Source of the DNA: Desulfovibrio porci
Lineage (GTDB): Bacteria; Desulfobacterota; Desulfovibrionia; Desulfovibrionales; Desulfovibrionaceae
Direction: 5' to 3'
NCBI RefSeq assembly: GCF_009696265.1
Contig: NZ_VUMH01000003.1
Coordinates: 1 to 64,000 of the forward strand
Length of the DNA stretch: 64,000 nt
Shown: piece after piece, positions 42,874 through 51,808 of the stretch
Numbering within the stretch: the first letter of the stretch is position 1
Layout of the letters: each line of letters starts with the position of its first letter
Notes under the pieces: generated by a model
Database searches by the model: none
Told to the model about the DNA's origin: nothing
The model's input: only the letters and a program-made list of their open reading frames with translations
Position numbers and translations under genes: made by a program

Positions 42874-45285
42874 GTGGCCGGAAAAAGCAAACGACAGAAA
42901 CAGACGGACAAAGCCGTTTTTAAGCGCCTCGCGCCGCCGCTGGCTTTTTTGCTGGCGCTTTGTCTGCTGGTCATCTGCTGCTATGACGCCGGATACAGCG
43001 CCCTGCCGCCCACGGAAAAGCGCTATGCCGCCGCCAAGGCGGACATCGCCAGCCTCAAGCTGGACGATAAAAAAGGCAATCTGCGCGAACCTTGGGAAAA
43101 ACTGGCCACGGAATTCCGGGCCATTTACGACACGGACCCGTCCTGGCCCAATCGCCCGGCGGCCTTGTTCCGTGCCGCCGAAAGTCTGGAGGAACTTGCC
43201 AGGCGGTCCTTCGCCAAAGCGGACGCCCGCAAGGCCATAGAATGTTATGAATCCCTGGCCCTGCGCCATGCGGACAGCCGTCTGGCCGACGACGCCCTGT
43301 TCCGGGCGGCGAAGATGCGCGCGGCCTGGCTCAAGGACGACAAGGGCGCGCTGGCCCTGCTGGCCCGGATCAAGAGCCAGTACCCTAAAGGCGATATGCT
43401 GCCTGAAGCTCTGGCCCTGGAAAAGACCCTCAAGGCCTCGGCCAACGGCCGTACCGCGCCGGAGGCCCGTCAGGTGGCGGCGGCCGACAAGAAAGAGGCC
43501 GTGGAGGATCAACCCGCTACCGTTAGCGCAGCGGCGTCCGCCGCGCGCGGCGACAGCCCCGCTTCCGTCCCCCCGGTTCCGGAAGGCCAGCTGCTGCCCC
43601 GCTATCGCGCGGCCAAGGTTCGTATGGACGCCCTCAAGGCGGACAAAGTCAGGTCCTGCTGGCGGCAGCCATGGGAAGAATTGCAGACGGAATTCCAGCG
43701 TATCTATGAAAGCCGCAAGAACTGGGCTGTAGCTCCCGGCGCGCTGTTCCGCTCCGCCGCAAGCCAGGAGGCCCTGGCCGACTGCTCCCATTTATCCGAC
43801 GATTACCGGCGGGCTCTGGAACTTTATCTGGCCCTGCCCCGCGAATTTCCTCAGAGCGCCCTGGCCGACGACGCCCTGTTGCGCGCGGCCCGGATCCAGG
43901 CCGGACATCTGGGCCGACCCGGAGAAGCTCTGACCCTGCTGGACGAAATCGCCGCCGGCTATCCGCGCGGCGACATGGCCGCTGAGGCCCGCGCCCTGCG
44001 GGCGCAGTGGAGCGGTGGTCTGGCGGACGCCGGTGACGTCGCGGGCGCGCCGGGCGTCGGGCGCGCGCGAACGGCGTCCAAGGTTCCGGCCCGGTTGGAA
44101 ACGCCGGAACTTCAGGTGCTTTCCTGGGATTCCCTGAACAAAAACAGCGTGGAAATCGTGCTGGAAATGAGCGGCCCCGCCCGCTACTCCACCCGTCTGG
44201 TCAAGGCCCAGAAAGGCGTTCCGGCCCGCTTGTATCTGGATCTGGAAAATGCCGCCGTGGTCAATGACGTGCGCAAGGGCGTCACCGTGCGCGGCAGCCT
44301 CTTGCAGGCTGTGCGCGTGCGTGACCGCAAGGAAGGCGGGGCCAGTCTGCAATTCGATTTTCGTGAAGTGCGGCGCTTTGACGCCCGTACAGAGGACGAT
44401 CCCTGCCGCATCATACTCAGTGTGGCCGCCGGCAAGACGCCGCTTCCCCGCAAGGCCGGAGCCGCGGCGGCTTTCGCTTCCGCCGGGGGGGAAGATGCGA
44501 CTCCCCGCGCCGATAAAGCCGACATCAGGAGCCGTCAGGTCAGCGATATGGCCAGCCAGCTCGGCCTGACCGTGCACACGGTGTTCATTGACGCCGGTCA
44601 TGGCGGCCGGGATCCGGGCACCAGTCACAACAACGTGCTGGAGCGCCTGATCACTCTGGACGTGGCGCTGAGTCTGGGCCGTCTTCTGGAGGCCAACGGC
44701 CTGGAGGTCGTCTACAGCCGTACGCGCGACATGGCCGTTTCCCTGAGCGAGCGCACCCGCAAGGCCAACGCGGCGCGCGCCGACCTCTTCGTCTCGGTGC
44801 ATGTCAACGCCAGCGACGACCAGCGGGTCAGCGGCCTGGAAACCTATTACCTGGATCTGGCCAGCAATCCGCAGGCCGCGCGCGTGGCCGCTCTGGAAAA
44901 CGCCGGCAGTGACCGCCGCCTCGGCGACATGCAGAACATGCTGGCTGACGTCATGCTCAACGCCCGGGTGGAGGAATCGCGCCGCCTGGCCACGGATATC
45001 CAGCGGCTGTCCATGTTCCGCCTGAAGCGGCGGGATTTCACGGTCAGAAACAACGGCGTCAAGGCCGCGCCCTTCCATGTGCTGCTCGGCGCGCAGATGC
45101 CCGCGGTGCTGGTGGAGCTCGGCTACTGCACCAATCAGGCCGAGGCCCGCAACCTGAGCAATCCCAAATACCGCCACGCTCTGGCTGAAGGCTTGGCCGA
45201 GGGCATCCTGGCCTACAAAGATCGCCTTCTCAAACGCCAGACCGCGCAGAATTCCTTGACGCCCACCGGCCCCGGTGCTATGTGA
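42874..45285 (+). CDS. N-acetylmuramoyl-L-alanine amidase with duplicated helical module and AMIN domain
   Basis: Cleaves the amide bond between MurNAc and the stem peptide. A GTG start at 42874 (AGGAAAG upstream) gives 803 aa. An N-terminal membrane/signal segment lies at ~16-40 (LAPPLAFLLALCLLVICCYD). Two homologous helical, TPR-like modules follow (roughly 45-185 and 240-385); both contain LADDAL followed by Arg-Ala-Ala and a GDM element. An AMIN domain (PELQVLSWDSLNKNSVEIVL) precedes the Amidase_3 domain. The latter has zinc ligands in FIDAGHGGRDPG, NNVLERLITLD and SVHVNASDD, and the catalytic Glu in VLVELGYCTN. It should act on septal peptidoglycan in the periplasm. Confidence 0.93.
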   Translation: MAGKSKRQKQTDKAVFKRLAPPLAFLLALCLLVICCYDAGYSALPPTEKRYAAAKADIASLKLDDKKGNLREPWEKLATEFRAIYDTDPSWPNRPAALFRAAESLEELARRSFAKADARKAIECYESLALRHADSRLADDALFRAAKMRAAWLKDDKGALALLARIKSQYPKGDMLPEALALEKTLKASANGRTAPEARQVAAADKKEAVEDQPATVSAAASAARGDSPASVPPVPEGQLLPRYRAAKVRMDALKADKVRSCWRQPWEELQTEFQRIYESRKNWAVAPGALFRSAASQEALADCSHLSDDYRRALELYLALPREFPQSALADDALLRAARIQAGHLGRPGEALTLLDEIAAGYPRGDMAAEARALRAQWSGGLADAGDVAGAPGVGRARTASKVPARLETPELQVLSWDSLNKNSVEIVLEMSGPARYSTRLVKAQKGVPARLYLDLENAAVVNDVRKGVTVRGSLLQAVRVRDRKEGGASLQFDFREVRRFDARTEDDPCRIILSVAAGKTPLPRKAGAAAAFASAGGEDATPRADKADIRSRQVSDMASQLGLTVHTVFIDAGHGGRDPGTSHNNVLERLITLDVALSLGRLLEANGLEVVYSRTRDMAVSLSERTRKANAARADLFVSVHVNASDDQRVSGLETYYLDLASNPQAARVAALENAGSDRRLGDMQNMLADVMLNARVEESRRLATDIQRLSMFRLKRRDFTVRNNGVKAAPFHVLLGAQMPAVLVELGYCTNQAEARNLSNPKYRHALAEGLAEGILAYKDRLLKRQTAQNSLTPTGPGAM

Positions 45286-45310
45286 AGTCGGTATTTCATT
45301 GTTGCGTCGC

Positions 45311-45353
45311 GCCCGTCAAAAAACCGCGCGCAGCAAGTGGACCGGGCTTTTTT
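45311..45353 (+). terminator. Terminator after the amidase gene
   Basis: GCCCG-TC (45311-45317) pairs with GACCGGGC (45340-45347) with one bulge, followed by six Ts. It precedes skp. Confidence 0.55.
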
Positions 45354-45484
45354 GCGCTGCTTTCGCGCCAGCGGAGATTTTGCCCGGAGTTTCTTTTTTG
45401 CAGACGAGCTTCTTACGGCGCGTGGACCACACCTGTTCCGCAAGGGCGACATAAAATTTCAGCAATTGGGGAAGGAGAACTTTC

Positions 45485-46030
45485 ATGCGTAATGTTGTGT
45501 TGATGACCCTTGCGGCATGCCTGCTGATGGTCGGCGCGGCTTTCGCCGCCGATGAAAACGCCGTGCCCGCGGCCAAAATCGGCGTGGTGGACATGCAGAC
45601 CGTGGCGACCCAGAGCGAACCCGCCCAGGCCGCCAAGAAGCAGATGGAGTCCAAATACGGCAAAGAGCGCCAGAGCCTGGAAAAACAGGGGGAAGCGCTG
45701 AAGAAAAAAGCCGAGGATCTGAAGAATCCCAAAGCCAGCGAGGAAAAGAAGCTGGCCTTCATCCGCGCCAAGCAGGAACTGGATCAGAAGACCCGTAATT
45801 TCCTGCGCAAGGTGGAACAGGACGAGGTCAAGCTGCGTCAGGACATGGTTACCCTGGTGTTCAGCGCCACCTATGAAGTGGCCCGCGCCAAAGGCTTCAA
45901 CTTTGTGGTGGACGTTACGGCCGGCGGCGTGCTTTATGCCGACCAGTCCATGGACCTGACCCAGGATGTGCTGGCCGAAGTGAACAAGCTGTACAAGGCC
46001 GGCGGCGCCAAGAAGGACGACAAGAAATAA
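45485..46030 (+). CDS. skp: OmpH/Skp-family periplasmic chaperone
   Basis: A 181-aa secreted protein. The signal peptide (1-21) ends AAFAA. The mature part has a beta start (KIGVVDMQTVATQSEPAQAA) and a long charged coiled coil (~45-125), the tentacle of Skp. The C-terminal strand FNFVVDVTAGGVLYADQSMD closes the body. It holds outer-membrane proteins for BamA. GGAAGGAG precedes the ATG. Confidence 0.93.
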   Translation: MRNVVLMTLAACLLMVGAAFAADENAVPAAKIGVVDMQTVATQSEPAQAAKKQMESKYGKERQSLEKQGEALKKKAEDLKNPKASEEKKLAFIRAKQELDQKTRNFLRKVEQDEVKLRQDMVTLVFSATYEVARAKGFNFVVDVTAGGVLYADQSMDLTQDVLAEVNKLYKAGGAKKDDKK

Positions 46031-46055
46031 GCGCCGGATATTTTTCGCCGCAAGC

Positions 46056-46096
46056 AAAAAGCCTCTCGACCCTGGACGGGGCGAGAGGCTTTTTTC
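46056..46096 (+). terminator. Terminator after skp
   Basis: AAAAAGCCTCTCG pairs with CGAGAGGCTTTTT, a 13-bp stem with a T run, 25 nt after skp. The T run runs directly toward the fabZ leader, so fabZ may be partly attenuated or have its own promoter. Confidence 0.9.
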
Positions 46097-46133
46097 TACC
46101 TTTTACGGGCGCCGGACGCGCCAGGGAGAACAT

Positions 46134-46601
46134 ATGCAGAATACCGAACCCCAGAGCCAGCGCATGGACATCCAACGCATTCTGAGCATTCTGCCCCACC
46201 GCTATCCCTTTCTGCTGGTGGACCGGGTGGTGGAATGCGTGCCGGGCTCACACATCAGGGCCTATAAAAACGTCAGCGTCAACGAGCCGTTTTTTCAGGG
46301 GCACTTTCCCGGCGTGCCGATCATGCCCGGCGTGCTGATTCTGGAGGCCCTGGCCCAAACCGGTGGTCTGCTGGCCGCGGCGGGCATGGGCGACCTCACG
46401 GACAAGCTCTTTCTCTTCACCGGTCTGGACGGCGTAAAATTTCGCCGCCAGGTAGTTCCCGGCGACCGCCTGGATCTGGAATGTTCCAATATGCGTATGA
46501 AGCTCAAACTCTGCAAGATGGAAGCCCGCGCCTTCGTGGACGGCAAGCTAGCCGCCGAGGCCCTGATCACCGCGGCCATCGGCGACAGGCCGGGCGCCTG
46601 A
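46134..46601 (+). CDS. fabZ: 3-hydroxyacyl-[acyl-carrier-protein] dehydratase FabZ
   Basis: Dehydrates 3-hydroxyacyl-ACP in fatty-acid synthesis. The 155-aa hotdog-fold protein contains LPHRYPFLLVDRVVE, the catalytic His in GHFPGVPIMPGV and the Glu in LILEALAQTGG. GGGAG precedes the start. Next to skp and the Lol/Bam genes it forms part of the lipid/outer-membrane cluster, although lpxA/lpxD are not here. Confidence 0.96.
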   Translation: MQNTEPQSQRMDIQRILSILPHRYPFLLVDRVVECVPGSHIRAYKNVSVNEPFFQGHFPGVPIMPGVLILEALAQTGGLLAAAGMGDLTDKLFLFTGLDGVKFRRQVVPGDRLDLECSNMRMKLKLCKMEARAFVDGKLAAEALITAAIGDRPGA

Positions 46602-46602
46602 C

Positions 46603-47718
46603 ATGCGCGTGGCCCTTGTCCATTACTGGCTTGTCGGCATGGCCGGCGGAGAGCGGGTGCTGGAGGCGCTCTGCCGCATGTATCCCCAGGCCGACATTTT
46701 CACGCATGTTCTGGACCAGGCGGCCATTTCCCCGGTCATCGCCACGCATCATATTGAAACTACTTTCATCCACCGCCTGCCCGGCAGCAAAAAGCACTAC
46801 CAGCGCTACCTCCCGCTTATGCCGCTGGCGCTGGAACAGCTTGATCTTACCGGCTACGATCTGATCATTTCCAGCGAGTCCGGTCCGGCCAAGGGCGTGA
46901 TTACCCGGGCGGACAGCCTGCATATCTGCTATTGCCATACGCCCATGCGCTACATCTGGGACACCTGGCCCGACTACATGGCTTCCGTCGGGCCGCTGAC
47001 CCGTCTGGGCATGCGCCTCTTGCTGCCGGGTCTGCGGCGCTGGGATCTGACCAGCTCCTTCCGCGTGGATCATTTTGTAGCCAATTCACGCACCGTGGCC
47101 CGGCGCATCCACAAGCACTGGCGGCGCGAGGCCGCCGTGGTCTATCCGCCGGTGAACATCGCCTCCTTTACCGCGCGCCGACGGGCAGGCGGCGATTTTT
47201 ATCTTTGCCTTGGCCGTTTGACGCATTACAAGCGAGTGGATCTGGCGGTCAGGGCCTGTTCGCGTCTGAACCGGCCGCTGGTGGTGGTCGGAGAAGGGGA
47301 GGCGCTTAAAGCCCTCCAGGCCGAAGCCGCGCCCTGCGTCCGCTTTCTTGGCCGTCAGGGCGACGCCGCCGTGGCGGATCTGCTGGCGCACAGTCGGGCC
47401 CTGCTTTTCCCTGGCGAAGAGGATTTCGGGATCGTTCCTCTGGAAGCGGCGGCTTCGGGTGTTCCGGTGTTGGCCTACGGCCGGGGCGGGGCCACGGAAA
47501 CAGTGCGGGACGGCATTACCGGCCTCTTTTTCGCGGAACAACACGTAGAGGCAATGGAAGCCGCCATTTTGGAGTTCGAACGCCGGGAACAGGGTTTTGA
47601 CCCGCAGGTCCTGCGCCGCCATGCCGAAAATTTCGGCGAAGAGCGCTTCAGACGGGAATTCGCACGCCAGGTGGAACTGGCGCGGACGGCGCAGCGCCGC
47701 ATAGCGGAAAATCAGTAG
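46603..47718 (+). CDS. Glycosyltransferase family 4 (WbaZ-like mannosyltransferase)
   Basis: The 371-aa GT-B protein has an N-terminal acceptor domain (MRVALVHYWLVGMAGGERVL) and a donor domain with CLGRLTHYKRVDLAVRAC and PGEEDFGIVPLEAAASGVPV, the E-x7-E motif of GT4. CHTPMRYIWDTWPDYM is typical of WbaZ-like mannosyltransferases, but the sugar cannot be proven. It starts 1 nt after fabZ and converges with wbaP. Confidence 0.9.
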   Translation: MRVALVHYWLVGMAGGERVLEALCRMYPQADIFTHVLDQAAISPVIATHHIETTFIHRLPGSKKHYQRYLPLMPLALEQLDLTGYDLIISSESGPAKGVITRADSLHICYCHTPMRYIWDTWPDYMASVGPLTRLGMRLLLPGLRRWDLTSSFRVDHFVANSRTVARRIHKHWRREAAVVYPPVNIASFTARRRAGGDFYLCLGRLTHYKRVDLAVRACSRLNRPLVVVGEGEALKALQAEAAPCVRFLGRQGDAAVADLLAHSRALLFPGEEDFGIVPLEAAASGVPVLAYGRGGATETVRDGITGLFFAEQHVEAMEAAILEFERREQGFDPQVLRRHAENFGEERFRREFARQVELARTAQRRIAENQ

Positions 47719-49112
47719 GCCCCGTAGCCGGAAAGCACCACAGGCACGGTTCTGCCCAGAATCCACAGATCCATCCAGACCGACCAGTTATTGATATAAT
47801 AGTGGTCGTAGGCCACCCGCTCTTCATAGCTGGTGTCATTGCGCCCGGAAATCTGCCACAGCCCGGTGATGCCGGGCTTGACGCGGCAATATTCGCCATA
47901 GACTTCGCCGTATTTCTCGATTTCTTCGGCCACAATGGGACGCGGCCCCACCAGACTCATGCCGCCCATAACCACATTGATGAGTTGCGGCAGCTCGTCC
48001 AGACTGGTCTTGCGCAAAAAAGTTCCCATACGGGTAACCCGCGGGTCGTGCTTGAGCTTATGGTCACGTTTCCATTCTTCGCGCAGGGCCGGGTCGCGCG
48101 CCAGCCAGTCTTCAAGCACGGCGTCGGCATTGGCCGCCATTGTCCTGAATTTGTATATGTGCAGCGTCCGTCCGCCCTGACCGATGCGCCGCTGCCGGTA
48201 CAGGACCGGACCCGGGGTGTCCAGCCGGATCAGCAGGCCCAGAATCAACCCCAACGGCAGCAGCACGGGCAGAATCAGCAGGCAGAGAAAGAGATCAATG
48301 CAGCGCTTCATGCCCAAACGGCGCTTGTCGTGCAGATTCTGGCGCAGGAGCAGGCCCACCACGTTGCCCAGGTCACGCGGCGTCAGCCAGTGCACCTTGA
48401 AGCCGTCGTTGAAGGAAGGCACCAGCAGCACTGTGCTGAAATAACGGCTGACTTCCGTGACGTAATCCAGGGCCTGGCCCTGCCCGATCCCCTGCAGAAT
48501 CAGAGCCATGGCCTTGGGCCAGCGGCGCGCGGCGGTGGCCAGCAGTTCCCGCACGCGCGGTCCATCCTCAGGCAGGTCGAAGATTTCCACTGGCGTCAGG
48601 CCCCGCTCCGGATGACGCCGGAGATAGTGCCAGAGCTCGCGTCCCATATCGCTGCGGTCCAGAATGATCAGGGGCGTGCCCCACCAGCGTTTCCGGGAAA
48701 AACGACGGCGGCAGAGGCCGCGCAGAATCGGCAGGGTGAACACCGTGGCGGCCCAGCTGCCCAGAATGACCAGACGCGAATACATATCGCCGGTTTTCGC
48801 CAGAAAGAGCACCGCCAGAATCAGGCCATACAGCAGGCTGGTCAGAAGAAAAAGGGCCTTCAGTTCGCGTTGCGGCGGCAGGCTGATGTTCTGATACAGG
48901 CCCAGACTCGCGCCGAGCACCGGCCCCAGCAATAAAAGGGGCATCACCCAGCGGTAGAGAATGGGGTCAAGATCGCCGAAAGCCGCGCGCAACAGAAAAA
49001 CCGCGACGGCCGTCCCCAGCAGAGCCAGAAGATCGGCCAGCGTGAGCACGACTTTCTGCGGCGGCAGACCGAAGCGGCGCAACAAACTGATGAGGGAAGG
49101 ATACTGGGACAT
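47712..49112 (-). CDS. Undecaprenyl-phosphate sugar phosphotransferase (WbaP/WcaJ type)
   Basis: Starts surface-polysaccharide repeat units by putting a sugar-1-phosphate on undecaprenyl phosphate. The N-terminal half has four membrane segments and a CoA-binding-like domain. The C-terminal bacterial sugar transferase domain begins KRCIDLFLCLLILPVLLPLG and has RQRRIGQGGRTLHIYKFRTM, LRKTSLDELPQLINV and SLVGPRPI, then VKPGITGLWQISGRN. The ATG at 49112 gives 466 aa; 49127 is a possible start; the frame is open to 49298. It probably works with the glycan cluster 5 kb to the right. Confidence 0.93.
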   Translation of the reverse strand: MSQYPSLISLLRRFGLPPQKVVLTLADLLALLGTAVAVFLLRAAFGDLDPILYRWVMPLLLLGPVLGASLGLYQNISLPPQRELKALFLLTSLLYGLILAVLFLAKTGDMYSRLVILGSWAATVFTLPILRGLCRRRFSRKRWWGTPLIILDRSDMGRELWHYLRRHPERGLTPVEIFDLPEDGPRVRELLATAARRWPKAMALILQGIGQGQALDYVTEVSRYFSTVLLVPSFNDGFKVHWLTPRDLGNVVGLLLRQNLHDKRRLGMKRCIDLFLCLLILPVLLPLGLILGLLIRLDTPGPVLYRQRRIGQGGRTLHIYKFRTMAANADAVLEDWLARDPALREEWKRDHKLKHDPRVTRMGTFLRKTSLDELPQLINVVMGGMSLVGPRPIVAEEIEKYGEVYGEYCRVKPGITGLWQISGRNDTSYEERVAYDHYYINNWSVWMDLWILGRTVPVVLSGYGAY

Positions 49113-49429
49113 GGCAAAGCTGAGCATACACGGATGAAAGGCTGTTGCAAACCACAGGCGACGCGCCCTGTTCCGCGGGCGATGAACCGGAGCGGCGCAG
49201 AGAAAAACAGCTTTTCTGTTTTTTATAGCCTTCCCCTGTGCGGAGCACAAGCGTTTCCGCAGCGGTATTGCCGCGGACGGCGGCCGCGCGGCGGGCAAGC
49301 CCCGGCAAAAGCGCCCTTGCGTCGGCCGCGCGCTTCTGGTAAGAAAAATCCTTGTTTTGCCGGGGGCCGGGCCGACGCACGTGCGCCCGAGGCTGTTTTG
49401 CCTGACCTTTCTTTTTTCTGAGGGGGAAA
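49113..49429. other. Divergent intergenic region, wbaP / ABC transporter
   Basis: About 317 bp with no gene. A weak promoter candidate on the plus strand is TTGCGT (49317-49322), 17 bp, TAAGAA (49340-49345). Nothing else stands out. Confidence 0.3.
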
Positions 49430-50179
49430 ATGAGCATGAAGAAATTTTTTGTCTGCGCGCTGATGGCGACGCTGCTGGCCGCCGTGCCTGCTTTTGCCCA
49501 AAAAAGTTATGTAAACGGCATTGACCCCAACTATCCGCCCTTTGCCTATGTGGATGAAAAAACCGGTCAGCCCGCCGGCTTTGACGTGGACTCCCTGAAC
49601 TGGATCGCCAAGACCATGGGTTTTGAAATCACCCACAAGCCCATGGCCTGGGACGGCATTATTCCGGCTCTGGTGGCCAAACAGATCGACATGGTCGGCT
49701 CCGGCATGAGCATCACCCCGGAACGGGCCAAAGTGGTGCAGTTTTCCGATCCCTACTGGACCGTTTCCCGCGTTTTTCTGGTGCCCGCCAACTCCAATCT
49801 GACGGCCGCCGACATTCTGAGCCAGAAGATCAAGCTGGGCGTGCAGCGCGGCACTTCCGAAGCCAACGCCATCAAGCAGGAACAGCAGGAAAAGGGCTAT
49901 CCCTTTGAACTGCGCTTCTATGAATCCGCCCCCCTGGCCGTGGAGGACCTGCTCAACGGCCGCATCCAGGCCGCGCTCATGGACGAGTTGCCCGCCGACG
50001 ACGCCATCGCCAAAGGCCGCGCCGTGAAAAAGGCCGGCACCCACGGCAAGCCCGACGGCTTCGGCGTGGCTCTGCGCAAGGACGACAAAGAGCTGCGCGC
50101 CCTTATCGACGAGGGTTACCGCAAGCTCATGGCCGATCCCTACTGGAAGGAACTCCAGAAAAAGTATCTGAACAAGTAA
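49430..50179 (+). CDS. Amino-acid ABC transporter, periplasmic substrate-binding protein
   Basis: Family-3 solute-binding protein, 249 aa. It has a cleavable signal peptide (1-23, ending PAFA) and the core motifs GIDPNYPPFAYVDEKTGQPA, GFDVDSLNWIAKTMGF and MVGSGMSITPERAKVVQFSD. GAGGGGG precedes the first ATG; the ATG two codons later is an alternative. The binding site suggests a polar amino acid. A permease, ATPase and second permease follow. Confidence 0.94.
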   Translation: MSMKKFFVCALMATLLAAVPAFAQKSYVNGIDPNYPPFAYVDEKTGQPAGFDVDSLNWIAKTMGFEITHKPMAWDGIIPALVAKQIDMVGSGMSITPERAKVVQFSDPYWTVSRVFLVPANSNLTAADILSQKIKLGVQRGTSEANAIKQEQQEKGYPFELRFYESAPLAVEDLLNGRIQAALMDELPADDAIAKGRAVKKAGTHGKPDGFGVALRKDDKELRALIDEGYRKLMADPYWKELQKKYLNK

Positions 50180-50217
50180 GCGGCGGCGCGGCGCGTCCCG
50201 CAGTTTCCATTTTCCGG

Positions 50218-50259
50218 GGCAACGCGGATTGCCGGCCTTTTCCGGCGGTCCGCGTTGCC
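50218..50259 (+). promoter_or_regulatory. Intercistronic hairpin between binding-protein and permease genes
   Basis: GGCAACGCGGA and TCCGCGTTGCC form an 11-bp stem, extended by GCCGG/CCGGC around a short loop. No T run follows. Such hairpins after a binding-protein gene usually protect its mRNA 3' end, giving more binding protein than permease. Confidence 0.7.
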
Positions 50260-50338
50260 TGCCTTGTCCGTAACTGTCCCGTGGTCGGCCCACGGATACG
50301 CCGCGCCCGTCCCGTCAACCTTCTGCCCGACGCCGCCC

Positions 50339-51031
50339 ATGGACTCACTGACAGTCGTACTCAACGCCCTGCCCGCCATTCTGGCCGGAAGTTTCGTGAC
50401 CATCGGCAACGTGACCGCGTCCCTGGCCATGGGGCTGGTGCTGGGCGTGCCTCTGGCCGTCGGCCAAGTATACGGCAATCAGTGGGTGCGGCGGCTGGTG
50501 GCTCTGTATGTCTGGTTTTTCCGGGGCGTGCCCATCCTGGTACTGCTCTTCCTCTGTTACGGTCTGTTCATCAGCCTGGGCCTGCCGGCCGATCCCTTTC
50601 TGATCTGCTGCCTGGTGCTGGGCTGCACCAGCACGGCCTACCAGTCCCAGATTTTCCGGGGGGCCATCGAAAGCCTGCCCCAGGGGCAACTCAAGGCGGC
50701 GCGCGCTTTGGGCATGCGCGACCTCACGGGCATCCGCTGCATTATCCTGCCCCAGGCCCTGCGGCTATCCATCCCCGGCTGGGCCAACGAATTTTCCATC
50801 CTGCTCAAGGACTCGGCCATCTGCTACGTTCTGGGCACCCAGGACATCATGGCCCGCACCTCTTTTGTGGCCGCGCGCACCCACGAACATCTGGCGCTGT
50901 ACGCCGCCGCGGGCCTGATCTATTTCGTGCTGACTCTGGTGGTGCTCAAGCTGTTGCGCCGCCTGGAAGACAAAGTCCATGTGCCGGGCTATTCCACAGG
51001 AATGGGCATGGAAGGCATGGGCGTGGGATAA
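50339..51031 (+). CDS. Amino-acid ABC transporter permease (first)
   Basis: HisM/HisQ-type permease, 230 aa, five membrane segments, with the EAA-like loop GAIESLPQGQLKAARALGMR. The ATG at 50339 excludes an alternative upstream frame from 50255. Its C-terminus ends with Met/Gly repeats (STGMGMEGMGVG). The ATPase gene starts 3 nt later. Confidence 0.92.
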   Translation: MDSLTVVLNALPAILAGSFVTIGNVTASLAMGLVLGVPLAVGQVYGNQWVRRLVALYVWFFRGVPILVLLFLCYGLFISLGLPADPFLICCLVLGCTSTAYQSQIFRGAIESLPQGQLKAARALGMRDLTGIRCIILPQALRLSIPGWANEFSILLKDSAICYVLGTQDIMARTSFVAARTHEHLALYAAAGLIYFVLTLVVLKLLRRLEDKVHVPGYSTGMGMEGMGVG

Positions 51032-51034
51032 GCC

Positions 51035-51793
51035 ATGAGCGCAGAACGGGAAGTGGTATTGCGGATCAAGGGCATCTCCAAGGAGCTGGGCGGCAAGCCC
51101 ATTCTGGACAACTGCTCGCTGACGGTCCACCGGGGCGAACTCAAGGTGCTCATCGGCCCTTCGGGCGCGGGCAAGAGCACGCTTTTGCAGTGCATCGACT
51201 GCCTGATCCCGCCGGACTCCGGAGAAATCTGGCTGGAAGGCGAACCCCTGGTGATGAACGACAGGCGCAGACTCTGCGCCTACCGCGCCCAGGTCGGGAT
51301 GATCTTTCAGGACTTCAACCTCTTTGACCACCTCACCGCCGAGGAAAACGTGGCCATTGCCCTGCGCAAGGTGCGCGGCATGTCCCGCAAGGACGCCAAA
51401 GCCCGCGCCCTGGAAGAACTGGGCCGCGTCGGCCTGGCCCGGCGCGCCCTGCTCTACCCCGCCCAGCTTTCAGGCGGCCAGAAGCAGCGTGTGGCCATTG
51501 CCCGCGCCCTGGCCATGGACCCCAAAGTCATTCTGCTGGACGAACCCACCTCGGCCCTGGACCCGGAACTGGTGGGCGAGGTGCTGGCTGTGATCCGGGA
51601 TCTGGCGCGCGGCGGCATGACCATGATCATGGCCACCCACCAGATGGATTTCGCCCGGGCTCTGGCCTCGGAAATTTTGTTCATGGAACGCGGCAGGATT
51701 ATTGAGCAGGGCGTCCCGGACGTGCTGCTGGCCGAAGGTTCGGCCACGCGCACCCGCGATTTTTGCGCCCGCCTTCTGGAGATGGGCGCTTAA
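51035..51793 (+). CDS. Amino-acid ABC transporter ATPase
   Basis: GlnQ/HisP-type ATPase, 252 aa. Walker A GPSGAGKST, signature LSGGQKQRVAIARAL, Walker B VILLDEPTSALDPELVGEV, and H-loop in MATHQMDFARALAS. Lies between two permeases and likely energises both. Confidence 0.95.
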   Translation: MSAEREVVLRIKGISKELGGKPILDNCSLTVHRGELKVLIGPSGAGKSTLLQCIDCLIPPDSGEIWLEGEPLVMNDRRRLCAYRAQVGMIFQDFNLFDHLTAEENVAIALRKVRGMSRKDAKARALEELGRVGLARRALLYPAQLSGGQKQRVAIARALAMDPKVILLDEPTSALDPELVGEVLAVIRDLARGGMTMIMATHQMDFARALASEILFMERGRIIEQGVPDVLLAEGSATRTRDFCARLLEMGA

Positions 51794-51808
51794 CCGCCGG
51801 GAACGCGC

